The notes beneath the pieces were generated by a model that was given only the letters and a program-made list of their open reading frames with translations, did not search any database and had not been told where the DNA came from. Positions 1 to 11,282 of a stretch of DNA of 64,000 nucleotides are shown in pieces. A program made the position numbers and the translations under genes. Every line of letters begins with the position of its first letter. Position 1 is the first letter of the stretch. This stretch comes from Corylus avellana (Eukaryota; Streptophyta; Magnoliopsida; Fagales; Betulaceae). The stretch spans positions 17,421,220 through 17,485,219 of the forward strand of contig NC_081546.1 of assembly GCF_901000735.1 (NCBI RefSeq). Reading direction: 5' to 3'.

Positions 1-461
1 CGGTGTGTCTGTTTCCAATGTTTAGAGCCCTATTTATAGGGAATTAGAAAACCCTAAAACCCTAGAAATCGTCATAAAATCGGAGGTCAGTCTCCCAGTC
101 CAATTGGGAGACTGAAATCCAAGCCCATGCTGGAGAGGAATTCTTGCCGTGCACTGTACGCTCGTGTGCGCTTGATCCAAGATCTGGTGCGCTCGAGCCT
201 AGCTAGTGTGCGCGCGAGCGCAAGCATGCGCTAGATCCTTGGCCGCAGACGCTCGAGCGCATGTGCACTCGATCCGAGGAGTGCTGCGCTCAATCCTAGC
301 TTAAGAATGCTCAGTTTTTTGTCGTTTTAAGCCCAATTTCCAAAGGTTTGTTAAATGAAACCTGAAACTCAAAAACAAAGCAAAATCAAACAAATAACAA
401 TGCTAAGGAATTAACATATGTAAATTAAGGGGCTTGAATGTACGACATTCGGCGCTTATCA
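1..461 (-). repeat. Ty3/gypsy LTR, 5' part, cut by window edge
   Basis: Read on the minus strand, an LTR begins at 461 with TGATAAGCGCCGAATGTC and runs off the window at position 1. The same start (TGATAAG-GCC-AAT) recurs at 33222 and in degenerate form at 40027, which marks it as one LTR family. The body contains repeated GCTCGAGCGC-like words, as does the solo LTR at 27564-28990. No coding sequence is seen. The assignment to gypsy rests on similarity to 33222, where a polypurine tract precedes the LTR. Confidence 0.6.
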
Positions 462-479
462 GGTGCATGTCGGTCTAAT

Positions 480-579
480 NNNNNNNNNNNNNNNNNNNNN
501 NNNNNNNNNNNNNNNNNNNNNNNNNNNNNNNNNNNNNNNNNNNNNNNNNNNNNNNNNNNNNNNNNNNNNNNNNNNNNNN
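480..579. other. Assembly gap, 100 N
   Basis: Exactly 100 N, the size usually used as a placeholder for an unknown length. The flanks belong to different repeats (gypsy LTR on the left, inverted-repeat element on the right) and do not overlap in sequence. Confidence 0.99.
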
Positions 580-808
580 CCACCCCCAATTTTTTTTCTT
601 TTCTTTTTTTTTTAATTTAAAAAAAATTAAATATGTGCCACGTGTCAACATCTGATTGGTCCACGTGTCAGTCCTAACGGTCAACTAACGGATGGACTAA
701 CTTAGTCCTTTTTCAAAACCCCAGGGGAGTCGTGTGATAAAAATGAAACCCCAGGGCGGTAAAAATAAAGTTACCAAACCCCAAGGGGGTATTTGGTATT
801 TAACCCTT
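580..808. mobile_element. Arm of a Mutator-like inverted-repeat element, inserted in copia integrase
   Basis: This stretch has the look of the compact inverted-repeat elements found elsewhere in the window: phrases such as AAACCCCAGGGG, AACGGATGGACTAAC and CACGTGTC, ending in GGTATTTAACCC at about 808. Only one arm is visible because the other side runs into the N gap. Directly beyond 808 the minus-strand copia integrase reading starts in mid-codon context (residues K-L-W-V-Y-F), so the element appears to have inserted into, or replaced the end of, that gene. No transposase is seen. Confidence 0.5.
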
Positions 809-811
809 AAA

Positions 812-2484
812 AAAATAAACCCAAAGTTTTCTGCTAAAGTCATAAATGAAGGTAATAAAGTATCTATTACCTCTTAAGGACATGGGCTCTATTGGTCCAC
901 ATATGTCGGTGTGAACCAGTTGCAATGGTGATGCTGCTTTCCAAGATTTGCTACTGGGAAAAGGAAGTCGTGCCTACTTGCCAAGTATACAACCTTCACA
1001 AACATTGCTCGGTGGCTCGAGCACTGGTAACCAATGCACCATGCCAAATGAAGATAATAGTTTTAGGCCGCTGAAATGTAGATGGCCAAATAGAAGATGC
1101 CATTTCCATGACTCACTTTCCTTGAGTCCATAGAAGCATTTCTCAGACTTTATGTTAAGATGTAACGGGAACATGTGATTATTGGTCATTGGAACACGAG
1201 CCACAATTCCTCCAAGTGTATCTCTTAAAATGAGAGAGTAGTTCTTCATATGTATGGTGAACCCCTTCTCGAGCAGCTGCCCAATGCTAAGAACATTGCC
1301 TTTCATATTAGGCACATAATAAACATCATAAATGTACCCTTTCTTACCATCATTTGACAGATTTTTATCTTCCCTTTGCCTTCAACAGAGAGTTTGGAGG
1401 AGTCCCCTAAGTTCACGTTTCCATGAACTCCTTTTGTGAGTTCTACGAACAGATCTTTCTTCCCATACATGTGAATGCTTGCACCAGAATCTAGGTACCA
1501 AATCTCATATTGTGAATCTAAATCATCATACGCGAGAAGTAAAATAGAATCATTACGAACTTCATTTGTTGCTTCTGCAACATTGGCTTGTTCATCATCT
1601 TTGTGCCAACAATCCGAGGCATAATGTCCAAACTTCTTGCAATTGTAGCATTGGATATTCTTGGAGTTTCCAGGTCCATATGTGGATCTTCCTCTTCCTC
1701 GGTTGCCTCCTTGTCCCTGAACTCTGAAGCTTTGAGTCTCCTGCTGACTTTGACATGGTTGTTGGAAAATACCACGCTCCCAGCCTCTACCATGACCACA
1801 GTAGCAACTGAATTTGCCTTGATTATTTAGAGTTAGTTTTGATTCTAGTGCTTGTTCTAATACACCAGAATTAGCATTCTTCCGCATCCTTTGCTCATGC
1901 ACTTGTAATGAACCCAACAACTCCTCAATTGTAAGATTCTCCAAGTCCTTAGACTCTTCAATAGCTAGAACTACATGCTCAAATTTAGAGGAAAGAGATC
2001 GAAGTACCTTTTTGACGACTCGGATTTCATCGACCTTCTCATTGTTTCTTTTCAAACCATTCACAATTACCAGCAATCGTGAGAAATAATTAGACACCGA
2101 TTCTCCATCCTTCATGTGAAGAGCCTCGAACTCGCCCCGTAATGGTTGGAGACGAACCCATTTCACCCGTTTGTCTCATTTGAAGATGGAAGCTAAAATC
2201 TCCCATACTTGTCATTGCTTCGGCAACTTTCTCGAAGGTAGACTCGTCCAATGCTTGATAGAGTAGAAACAAGGCCTTTTTATCCTTCTTCCTTTGCTCC
2301 TTAAGAGTCTTATTCTCATCTGCTGTGTATTCAGCTTCCTCCTCCCCACTTGGTTCTGTAAATCCGTCAGTAATGACTTCCCACAGATCTTGAAACGCAA
2401 ACAGGGCTCTCATTTGGATAGACCATGACCCATAGTTATCTTTTGATAATCTAGGGATTTGTTGCTGAACTATGTTGGAACCCA
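812..2484 (-). pseudogene. Ty1/copia gag-protease-integrase, broken
   Basis: Minus-strand remnant of a copia polyprotein. It starts at ATG 2484 (MGSNIVQQQIPRLSKDNYGSW-like), 37 bases after the primer-binding site. In order it shows: the gag N-terminus with a K-D-N-Y-x-x-W motif; a frame break near 2160; gag core (V-R-L-Q-x-L-R-G-E-F-E); a zinc knuckle C-Y-N-C-K-K-F-G-H-Y-A-S-D-C near 1640; the protease motif Y-L-D-S-G-A-S near 1480; a second break near 1310; the pre-integrase block W-H-L-L-F-G-H-L with C-E-G-C near 980-1100; and the integrase start H-T-D-I-C-G-P near 910. The rest of integrase, reverse transcriptase and RNase H are missing. At least two frameshifts make it non-functional as read. 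Confidence 0.9.
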
Positions 2485-2520
2485 TTTCTAGATGGGACAA
2501 AAATGAAAATTGGCACAACT

Positions 2521-2536
2521 GAGCTTTGATACCAAT
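2521..2536 (-). other. Retrotransposon primer-binding site
   Basis: On the minus strand this reads ATTGGTATCAAAGCTC, complementary to the 3' end of plant initiator methionine tRNA with one mismatch to the usual TGGTATCAGAGC. It lies directly after the LTR end and before the copia gag, which fixes the orientation of the element. Confidence 0.85.
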
Positions 2537-2537
2537 T

Positions 2538-2925
2538 TGAAAGAGAAAAAACTAGTTTACAAACTAGTTACCTCTCTATCTCTTTTCTCTCTTTCTCTTT
2601 TCCTGTATTTTAATACTAAAAGACAAAGAACAAATAATTAGACTAGAGAAGAGTGGAGGAAGTCTTCTTTGTATTTCACTTGTATGAAAATACATCTTAC
2701 AAAGCCTATAAATAGAGGCATTCAAAGACTAACTTACATGCCTTTTACTTCTCCATATTTATTGTAATAAATAACAAAAAACTCATCTGTAAGTTAAGAC
2801 TTCAGTTGAGAATTGAATAAACACATGAGGTTAGAGAACCAAAGTCCCTTATTAATTAAAGGAACTTATAACTTCTACCATTTAGAAAAAAATCTCTTGC
2901 GTTTTGATTTGTTGAGCTTCCAACA
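2538..2925 (-). repeat. 5' LTR of the copia element
   Basis: On the minus strand the LTR begins TGTTGGAAGCTC at 2925 and ends in CA at 2538, one base before the primer-binding site; 388 bp. It contains the palindromic block CCTCTATTTATAGG near 2705, possibly the TATA region. The 3' LTR is not in the window because the element is truncated at about 810. Confidence 0.75.
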
Positions 2926-3500
2926 CAAACTCTAAAATTACTATGAGCAAATTCCCATAAAATATATTTTTTTTTTTCTTTTGCAAGAATTTATCCAATT
3001 TGGTCATATGAAAAGGTATATGCCACAAAGACTAATGATATATTTACAAAATGCTCACAGGTTTAACTTTCCATATATGTAAAAATCCATAAAGAATATT
3101 GATAAATTATATTCTCATTAAACTTCAATAATGGCCAATTCTTCAAATAAAAATCAAGCAATTCACCATAAAAATACAAAGCAATATATTAACCTAGTGC
3201 ATGTAAATTTCTATAATGAGTAAAAGAAATATACGACAATTCAAAAAAAAAGGATTTAAATTCATGCACAAGATTCTCAAAATGATATTCAACTAAAATA
3301 TAAACAATTTTCCAAAATCCCATTTACTAATTAAGCCACTTACCTCGTTCGGTAATAAACCAAATTGTCCCCTAAAAATCGTAACAACAATTGCCCCGTG
3401 CCTTGACTTCGTTGGGTACTGATGAAATTTGGGAAAGAAAATTTTGACAAAATGTTGCTAGAGAAAGTAACCTACGAATAGTGTGATAGATACCGAGGGG
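2926..3500. other. AT-rich stretch, nothing recognised
   Basis: No open frame, RNA gene or repeat boundary could be recognised. The sequence is AT-rich, with short homopolymer runs. Confidence 0.6.
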
Positions 3501-5350
3501 ATATACATGCTTCTATTGCAAGGAGAATGGGCATTCGGTAAGAAATTGTCCTATATATCTAGCACTCAAACATTCAGGTAAAAGTTTGCTTTTTAGTTAA
3601 ACACGTGTTAGTGAGAGTCCCACAGAATTCATAGCGTGTGGATTTGGTACTAATCATATGCACAATCAAATTGTAGGGGTTTAAAGAAACTAGAAAAGAA
3701 AAGAAAAGAAAAGATGGACCTTGAAGTTACATAGTTATTTCAAACTATGTAATATAAAAGTAATTTTCTACGGATTTAATGGACTGTTTTTCAATTCAGT
3801 ACCCATTGCTTACAGTTTGATTATTTGTGATTTATGTGAATAACATCTATTTTAGAATCTTTTATTACTTTAAATGTTTATGCTTAAACTAGCAAAACAT
3901 TTGTATTGCCAAGTATAAACTTGACATTGTTCATTCATCAAGGATTCTAAGACTAGTTCAAAATGGGTTGTTGAGGTCCATTCGGTCTTGATGAGATCCT
4001 AATCTAAGAATCTTTCTTGGAGGATAAAATGAGCAAGATGTTCTTTTTATTGAAAAGATAGTATGACAAAGGAATATGTTTTCGTTAGAACATTTTGATT
4101 AAGTTTACTCTGTTGGATGAAGATATGTTTATGTATGAACTCCTTTAAGTTTCTAAATACATAAAGAACCTTTGATTTAATCAAAGTATCTCTTAGGATA
4201 ACTTATCAAAATATAAATTGTATCCCAGGGTGAATACAACTAGGTTCATACCAAAGATGGTGTGTGATATGAGGAATATTGTTTTTTGTAAGAAAGGGAA
4301 TACTCTACCTTGTTTCTTTAAAGCAAATATCCTAGAGGCGACAACACATTTTCACAAGTGTCGTTGAGTGTTGAATTTGTTTTTTTTTAAAAAAAAAACA
4401 AAAAAAAAAAAACAAAAACAAAGGTTTGGAAACTATGTAGTCTTATTTTTTAGGAAGCTGTTGGTTTACACCAATTTCCAAAAATTAAGACTATATAAGT
4501 AAATCATGAAAAGAGTAGTGAGATTCTAAAAGATTCAACAAATACTAAGGAAAGAGATAAGTTCAAAATTATCTAGAGACATTACAGATGTTTTAGATGT
4601 ACTATGTGTTTTATTATTTAGATATCTAGCTAGTGCTAGTCATATTGTAGTGGGAGTTGAGATTCATTACTTATAAAAGCTTGATTCATATCCCAAGGGA
4701 CACAATACGATGGTTTGGACGCAGATGACTAGATCAAGGCTATAAGGAATCCCTTTATATAGAGCAAAGTGGTAAAAAAATATTCTCCTTGATGTAGATT
4801 TAATGTGATGATTATTCTAAAGCTCATGCCTAATTGTTTTGGTGGGAGATACTCAAACTTTTGTGTATCGGCTACTCAAGAATAAGAGGTAGTGAATAAA
4901 GTGACAATACATTGACTTTCATTTTACTACAAAATAATTCATGGTTGATACATGTATTAAATAAATATGTCAAGAAGTTAATTGATTAATTCAAAAATAT
5001 GAATTAGAGAATTAGAGTGCATCCACATTTATTTGGTAGAATCAATTGTGATTAATAGTAACTTGTGACAAGTCATGGATGAGAAGTGTCATAGGCCTAT
5101 TGGAGCTAATTGTATTTTCACTTTATGTCCCTCTTTGAGTTGATGTAATTTGACTATTTGTTTTGGGTCAAAGTTATTTATTTATTTGGATTGTTTTATT
5201 TTATAAAATTTGAGCTAAAGAATTTAATTCATATATGGCTTGTTATTTGGAGTTGAATGAGCTTAGGAATTTATCCTTAGAGGCTTATGCAATTAAAAGA
5301 GCATTGGATTCAGGAATTTAATTCCTAAAGTTTTAAGCAAAGTTAAAAGA
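3500..5350 (+). pseudogene. Old copia retrotransposon remnant with gag zinc knuckle
   Basis: At 3511-3555 the plus strand encodes C-F-Y-C-K-E-N-G-H-S-V-R-N-C-P, a copia gag CCHC zinc knuckle, followed by a decayed protease-like segment near 3640. The following DNA (about 3890-4080) is the reverse complement of 13580-13760 and is also related to 41640-41820, so these are three copies of one family. No open frame of useful length survives. Extent beyond about 4100 is inferred from context only. Confidence 0.6.
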
Positions 5351-6535
5351 GCATTGGGCTAATGGGATAAAACCCAGGCCCAAGCATTGGGCTTCTAAAA
5401 AAGGGACAAGGTTAAACCTAGCCCTAGGAGACACATTGGGAGTAGGGCTGTAAATAAACCAGTCCGTCCGACAACCCGCCCGAGACCCGCTCGGCTAAGC
5501 TCGGCCCGAACCCGAGCTAGGTACTGTAGTAACCCGCTAGTTACTGTTGAAACCCACTCGATTAATAAGTGATACATACCCGACTCGCTCGACAAAACTC
5601 GATAGGGGCTCGTCAGACTCGTTTGATTATATATATAATTGGTTATAATTATATTATATGCATATTGAATAATATAAATGTATAAGATAAATACTTAACC
5701 ATATGATCCAATTATAATTCTAATACTTAATCAATTATTCATGTACAATGACAATGATAATGTGATTCATATAATATCAAATTAAGTAATAACAAATTAT
5801 GCATTTATAATATGACATAAGTATAAAAATTCATACTAATACAAATTATATAATAATTAAATGCCTAGAGACTTAGTTCCAATGTATGTTATAAGTCCAT
5901 GTACGTTATAAATTATAATAATACATATATGCATATTGAATAATTCAAATGTATAAGATCAATATTTTTGTTTGTTTTGTAAGTTTATAAGATCAACACT
6001 TAATCATATGATCCAATGACAATTCAAATACTTAATCATAATATTTGTGTACAATAATAATGTGATTTGTATAATATCGAATTAAGTAATTGACATTAGA
6101 TTCAACAATGTCTTACCTATAACCACAATGGAAGTATTATTATATTATCATTATAATGTACATGATTATATTTACATGATCATTAAATCATATGATTATA
6201 TAATAACAAATTATACATATATAAGTCCATGTTTGTTATAAATTATAATTATGCATATATGCATATTGAATAATACAAATGTATAAGATCAATACTTTTT
6301 TTCTATTTTTTTTTTCTAAGCATAAGACCAATATTTAATCATATGATTCGACCGAGTACCGACCAAAACCGACCATAAGACAAACGGTAGGCGGAATGGT
6401 TTTTCTTATCCCGACATTCTGTTGGTCGGTAGACGGAAGAGATTTTTGGATGTTGGTTTTTGACTGACATCGAACCGACTTCTACCAACTTTCAAAACGA
6501 CTTTCATTATATATTTATAACAAACATAAACATTA

Positions 6536-6650
6536 GATGCGTGCTAGCTCAGTTGGCTGACCGCAAAGCTCTTTGCTTTGTGGTCCTAGGTTCGAGTCTC
6601 TTGCTGGGCGTGTAAGGGGATTTTTTTACTTATCAGGAAAAAAAAAAAAA
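6536..6650 (+). mobile_element. tRNA-derived SINE
   Basis: A polymerase III A box (TAGCTCAGTTGG, 6545-6556) and B box (GGTTCGAGTCTC, 6589-6600) stand at tRNA-like spacing, followed by a short body and a poly(A) run at 6638-6650. The acceptor stem of a tRNA gene does not pair, so this is a SINE and not a tRNA gene. Target duplications were not recognised. Confidence 0.75.
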
Positions 6651-6656
6651 CTATGA

Positions 6657-7230
6657 TCAAAACGGCGCCGTTTTGACCTTCTATATATATACCTTGTTTA
6701 GAAGCAATCCCCCATTTCCCTTAACCCTAGTTGTCACTCTCACCTTGCTCTCTCAATCACTCTCCTCTCATCTCTGCCGCTCTACCTCTCTCTATCACTC
6801 TCCTCTCATTTTCGCCTCTTCTGACTCTCACTGTCACTCATGAATCCTCTGTGTGTTTTTTTATTGTTTTTATTTTCTTATTGTTTGATTGCCGAGAAAG
6901 TGGAGGAAAAGAGGTATTTTCTTGCTAAGCATGTTTTAGACAGTGATTTGCTTCGAGTTTCTGTGCCTTTTTGGTTCAAGTTGTGTGTTTAATCGTTTAA
7001 TCTAATTTTCTTATCTTTTTCTTGCTGTTTGGTTGCTGAGAAAGTGGAGGAAATTTTTTTGGTTAAGAATCTATGCCTCTCTCTATCACTCTCCTCTCAT
7101 TTCCGACTCTTCTCACTCTCACTTTCACTCATGAATCCACGTCTGTGTGTTTTTTTTATCTGATTTTGTTTTTATTTTCTTATGGTTTGGTTACCGAGAA
7201 AGTGGAAGAAAAGAGGTATTTTCTTGCTAA
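6657..7230 (+). repeat. Promoter/leader-like segment with internal direct duplication, inside hAT element
   Basis: A 20-bp perfect palindrome centred on GGCGCC (6657-6676) and a TATATATATA run near 6684 precede a CT-rich leader with AACCCTAG. The block 6784-6930 (CTCTCTATCACTCTCCTCTC to GGTATTTTCTTGCTAA) is repeated at 7075-7230 with few changes. The phrase GTTGCCGAGAAAGTGGAGG resembles the start of a plant first intron; a similar phrase is in MSH2 intron 2 near 47200. This suggests a captured gene 5' region, but the source gene is not identified. Confidence 0.45.
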
Positions 7231-7478
7231 ACGAGCCTTAAGCGAGCCGAGCTGCCCGCTAAAGGCTCGACAAGCTTTTAACCGAGCTTGGCTCGAGCTC
7301 GCTTAGGCTCGCCAACTCGAGCCGAGTTAAGTGTTGGGCCTAACGAGTCGAGTTCGGACAGTGGATTTGAAGCCCGGCTCGAACTCAACTCGACTCGTTT
7401 ACTAAACAACATAAACGAGCTGAGTTCGGCACACCTGAAGCCCAGCTCGCCCGGCTCGATTACAGCCCTAATTGGGAG

Positions 7479-7904
7479 AGAATTGGTGGTCACGAGGGGA
7501 ATTCCCCTCGTGACCATAAGTCATAGTACTACTAGGATTCTAAAATGCTATTTTCTCACCTATTGAAGTAAATCTAAATCTATAAATAAAGGACCCTAGA
7601 GGAGCATAAGACACAACATAAACAATTGAGAGCCAATTGTGAAATATACAAGAGAGAAAGACAGAGAAATGATTTTTCTCAGTTTATGCTTTTAGCTATT
7701 TCTCAAGAAATTGAGAATAGTTTGTGTACCCACACTCACAGTCATATTTAGTCATTAAACAGAAGACTTAATTTCTTAATCATATCCTCAAGAACAAGAA
7801 GCCAACACATTTATCATCAAGCATGCAAGAATATTTTCAAGCTTAATTATATAACCCAACCTGCCTAAGAGGCCGAATTTTCATGTAACGCAAAATTGTG
7901 TATT
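7479..7904 (+). repeat. LTR-like sequence interrupted by two DNA elements
   Basis: Contains CTATAAATAAAGGACCC (about 7578) as a possible TATA region and no open frame. It seems to continue at 10017-10105, where it reaches a CCCAACA end. The hAT element (left) and the Mutator-like element (right) both sit in this host sequence. The LTR identity is an inference from composition and the CA end. Confidence 0.35.
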
Positions 7905-8527
7905 TATTTTTAAGGGGAAAATACACTTTATCCCCCTAAACTATCCATCAATTTGTACTTTGACGTCTAATATTTAAAAAGTGACACTTGACCCCCTCAA
8001 AGTTAAACACAGTGACAAAAAAACCCATCCGTTTATTTTGGCCGTCACTTTGGACGAAAACCTAGTCATGTGCGTGGCACATGACACTTTTCAACCAAAA
8101 AGTTCAAAATGCCCTCGGGGGGTAAAGTGTGAACATAAATTACTTCCAAGGGGTAAAGTATAAACATAAATTACTTCGAGGGGGTAAAGTGTAAACATAA
8201 AAAACCAAAAAAAAAAAAATACTTTTTAAAAAAATAAAAAATAAAAAGCTTATTTAAAAAATAAAAAGAAAAACTTAACTAAAACAAAAAAACTCAGGTT
8301 AATTACCTTTTTAGCATTAAGGTTCACACTTTATTTATTTTCTCACCTAGGTTACAAATTGTATCACAGATGGTACCTGAGTTATGAGAAAAGACCAACT
8401 TGGTACCTCCGTCATATTCTGTTATCCCGATCTAACAAATTGCCATGTGTCACCCAAAAAAAATGCCACATGTCCCTAAAAAAACTAATTTAATAACAGG
8501 CTAAGCCACCCTTAGGGGGATCCGGAT

Positions 8528-8555
8528 CCTCTCTAGTCCTCTTGGACTAGAGAGG
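8528..8555. repeat. Perfect hairpin in foldback centre
   Basis: CCTCTCTAGTCC and its exact inverse GGACTAGAGAGG are separated by four bases, immediately after GGATCCGGATCC. It lies in the centre of the foldback element just before the gap. Confidence 0.9.
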
Positions 8556-8693
8556 CCTCTAGTTAATGGCCAGGATTTCTCCTAGGGCCATTCTCATGCC
8601 ATGTGTCCCACCTATTAAAATATATTAAAATATTATTTTTTATTTTAAATATAAATTAAAATTAAAATTATATATATATATATATATATAGTT

Positions 8694-9462
8694 NNNNNNN
8701 NNNNNNNNNNNNNNNNNNNNNNNNNNNNNNNNNNNNNNNNNNNNNNNNNNNNNNNNNNNNNNNNNNNNNNNNNNNNNNNNNNNNNNNNNNNNNNNNNNNN
8801 NNNNNNNNNNNNNNNNNNNNNNNNNNNNNNNNNNNNNNNNNNNNNNNNNNNNNNNNNNNNNNNNNNNNNNNNNNNNNNNNNNNNNNNNNNNNNNNNNNNN
8901 NNNNNNNNNNNNNNNNNNNNNNNNNNNNNNNNNNNNNNNNNNNNNNNNNNNNNNNNNNNNNNNNNNNNNNNNNNNNNNNNNNNNNNNNNNNNNNNNNNNN
9001 NNNNNNNNNNNNNNNNNNNNNNNNNNNNNNNNNNNNNNNNNNNNNNNNNNNNNNNNNNNNNNNNNNNNNNNNNNNNNNNNNNNNNNNNNNNNNNNNNNNN
9101 NNNNNNNNNNNNNNNNNNNNNNNNNNNNNNNNNNNNNNNNNNNNNNNNNNNNNNNNNNNNNNNNNNNNNNNNNNNNNNNNNNNNNNNNNNNNNNNNNNNN
9201 NNNNNNNNNNNNNNNNNNNNNNNNNNNNNNNNNNNNNNNNNNNNNNNNNNNNNNNNNNNNNNNNNNNNNNNNNNNNNNNNNNNNNNNNNNNNNNNNNNNN
9301 NNNNNNNNNNNNNNNNNNNNNNNNNNNNNNNNNNNNNNNNNNNNNNNNNNNNNNNNNNNNNNNNNNNNNNNNNNNNNNNNNNNNNNNNNNNNNNNNNNNN
9401 NNNNNNNNNNNNNNNNNNNNNNNNNNNNNNNNNNNNNNNNNNNNNNNNNNNNNNNNNNNNNN
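8694..9462. other. Assembly gap, 769 N
   Basis: Unresolved sequence inside the foldback element. It follows a (TA)n run, and long inverted arms flank it, a common cause of assembly failure. Confidence 0.99.
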
Positions 9463-9762
9463 TTTTTTAATTATTTTTATTTTTTTAGGACATGTGGTGC
9501 CAAATTGGCATTTTTTTTACAACATGTGGCGCCAAATATTTTTAGGACATGTGGCATTTTTTGGGGGTGACAGGTGGCAGTCTGTTAGTTTGGTCTAACA
9601 GAATTTGACGTAAGTACCAAGTTGATCTTTTCCCATAACTCAGGTACCATCTGTTATACGATTTGTAATCTAGGTGAAAAAAAAAATGTAATTAACCGGA
9701 GTTTTTTGTTTTAGTTTAGTTTTTCTTTTTTCTTTTTTTAAGTAAGATTTTTTTTTCAAGTG

Positions 9763-9798
<36 letters not shown>

Positions 9799-10598
9799 GT
9801 TTACACTTTACCCCCTGAGGGCATTTTTGAACTTTTTGGTTGAAAAGAGCACGTGACTAGGTTTCCGTCCAAAGTGACGGCCAAAATAAACGGATGGGTA
9901 TTTTTGTCACTGTGTTAAACTTTGAAGGGGTCAAGTGTCACTTTTTAAACATTGGACATCAAAGTGCAAATGGGTAGATAGTTTAGGGGGTAAAGTGCAT
10001 TTTTTCCTATTTTTAAATTTAGCCTTGTTTATCTTTAATCACAAGATCTTTGGGATTGTTTTCTACTACATACATTTTTATATGCATGATCCCAACAAGT
10101 TCTATCAAGGCCAACTTCAGGAAAGCGTTTAGATTTTACACACATGCAATTCTACCTATTTTTTTATGTTATTGCATGCTGCGTATGTTAGATTTTAATT
10201 CTAATAGCTCCGAGGATTTTGATTGATCATTATTTATCCTAAAACATGTTTATTGACATGTAAGGATCTAATCTGAAATGTGTAAAGTTAATAGGATCAC
10301 ATTTGGTATTTTATTTTTAATCTATCATTCAAAACAGTGTTGTTGTAATTTTTAAAGTAAGAGTGCTATAAATCTGAATTTTTATGATGCTTTAAATTGG
10401 GCCCTAAATTTGGTTGGGAATTGTTTTCTACATATACAAATCATGGTGAATGCAATGGAAAATCAAATCTGTGTTTCAGAATTTTTTCAAGAGTATTGAT
10501 ATATTTTTCCTTCATCAATAGAATCTGGAATTTTTGAATTCTAGCAGCAATTGTTTTGTTTGAATTTTTTCACATGACTTGTGAGTGCTTAAAAATTA

Positions 10599-10947
10599 GG
10601 GAAAAATACACTTTATCTCCCTGAACTATCCACCCATTTGTACTTTTAATCTCAATGTTTAAAAAGTGACACTTTATCCCCTCCCCCCAAAGTATCTGAC
10701 ATAGACACTTGACCCTCATGAAGTACACTTTATACCCCTGAAGTAACTAAGTTTTGGGGGGAGGGGGCAAAGTGTCAACTCAGGACAGTAAAGTGTTAAT
10801 TCAAAATACTTCAGGGGGCAAAGTGTACTTCATGGAGGTCAAGTATCAATGCCAGATACTTTGAGGGGGTAAAATGTCACTTTTTAAACATTGGGGTTAA
10901 AAGTGCAAATAGGTAGATAGTTCAAGGAGGTAAAGTGTATTTTCCCC
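10599..10947. mobile_element. Compact Mutator-like MITE, 9-bp TSD
   Basis: 349 bp. The ends are GGGAAAAATACACTTTATC and the inverse of GAAAATACACTTTACCTCC, and the whole element is close to an inverted repeat. It is flanked by the perfect 9-bp repeat TAAAAATTA (10590-10598, 10948-10956). The terminal sequence is clearly related to the 7914-10007 element. Confidence 0.85.
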
Positions 10948-10956
10948 TAAAAATTA

Positions 10957-11169
10957 ATGTGACAATTGATTTCACATGAGAAAGGTTAACATGTTAGAAA
11001 AGACGGAGTAGTGTCTTGAATTTTTTCTCAACTCATTTTCTTAAGTTTTATAATATATACCAAGTTTGAAATTTTAAATTCCTCGTTCATGTTTGAGCTT
11101 GTAAGTTTTCATTAATAATCTTTTTAAATTATTATGCATAAAAAATTAAACAAATTAACGAGGTTGAAT
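10957..11169. other. No feature recognised
   Basis: AT-rich sequence without a frame or recognisable repeat edge. Confidence 0.5.
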
Positions 11170-11282
11170 AGCAGAAGGTGGGGTTGGGTAAGTAAATGGT
11201 AGTTTGAGGTAGTGAGATTGTCAATTCATGGGGTTAGATTGACGAGGGGTCGTAGTTCATAGGAGAAAAATGTAATTACCCC
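11170..11282. mobile_element. Half of an inverted-repeat MITE
   Basis: This ends in AAAAATGTAATTACCCC and shares wording (ATGGTAGTTTGA, TGTCAATTCATGGGG, GTAGTTCATAG) with the right half of the element at 44494-44949. The left half is missing. Confidence 0.55.

Larger units (their letters stand above)
5443..7470. mobile_element. Non-autonomous hAT-type element, 8-bp TSD
   Basis: The ends are TAGGGCTGTAA (5443) and its inverse TTACAGCCCTA (to 7470). They are flanked by the perfect 8-bp direct repeat ATTGGGAG (5435-5442 and 7471-7478). An 8-bp duplication fits the hAT superfamily. Both subterminal regions are GC-rich with many GCTCGA words, while the core is AT-rich. No transposase frame is present. 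A SINE and a duplicated promoter/leader-like segment lie inside. Confidence 0.85.
7914..10007. mobile_element. Long foldback Mutator-like element, 9-bp TSD
   Basis: The left arm begins GGGGAAAATACACTTTATCC (7914); the right arm is its inverse, ending in GTGCATTTTTTCC (10007). The flanks are the perfect 9-bp repeat TATTTTTAA (7905-7913 and 10008-10016), as for Mutator-like elements. The inverted arms run for hundreds of bases (7914-8500 against 9465-10007). Within them an inner pair begins with GGTTAATTAC (8297, inverse near 9700), so the element may be two nested ones. The centre holds a 769-N gap. The short frame at 7981-8163 is a by-product of the arm and not a gene. Confidence 0.85.

Noticed and set aside
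6541..6613. tRNA gene
   Set aside because: A and B boxes are present, but the acceptor and T stems do not pair and a poly(A) tail follows. It is a SINE.
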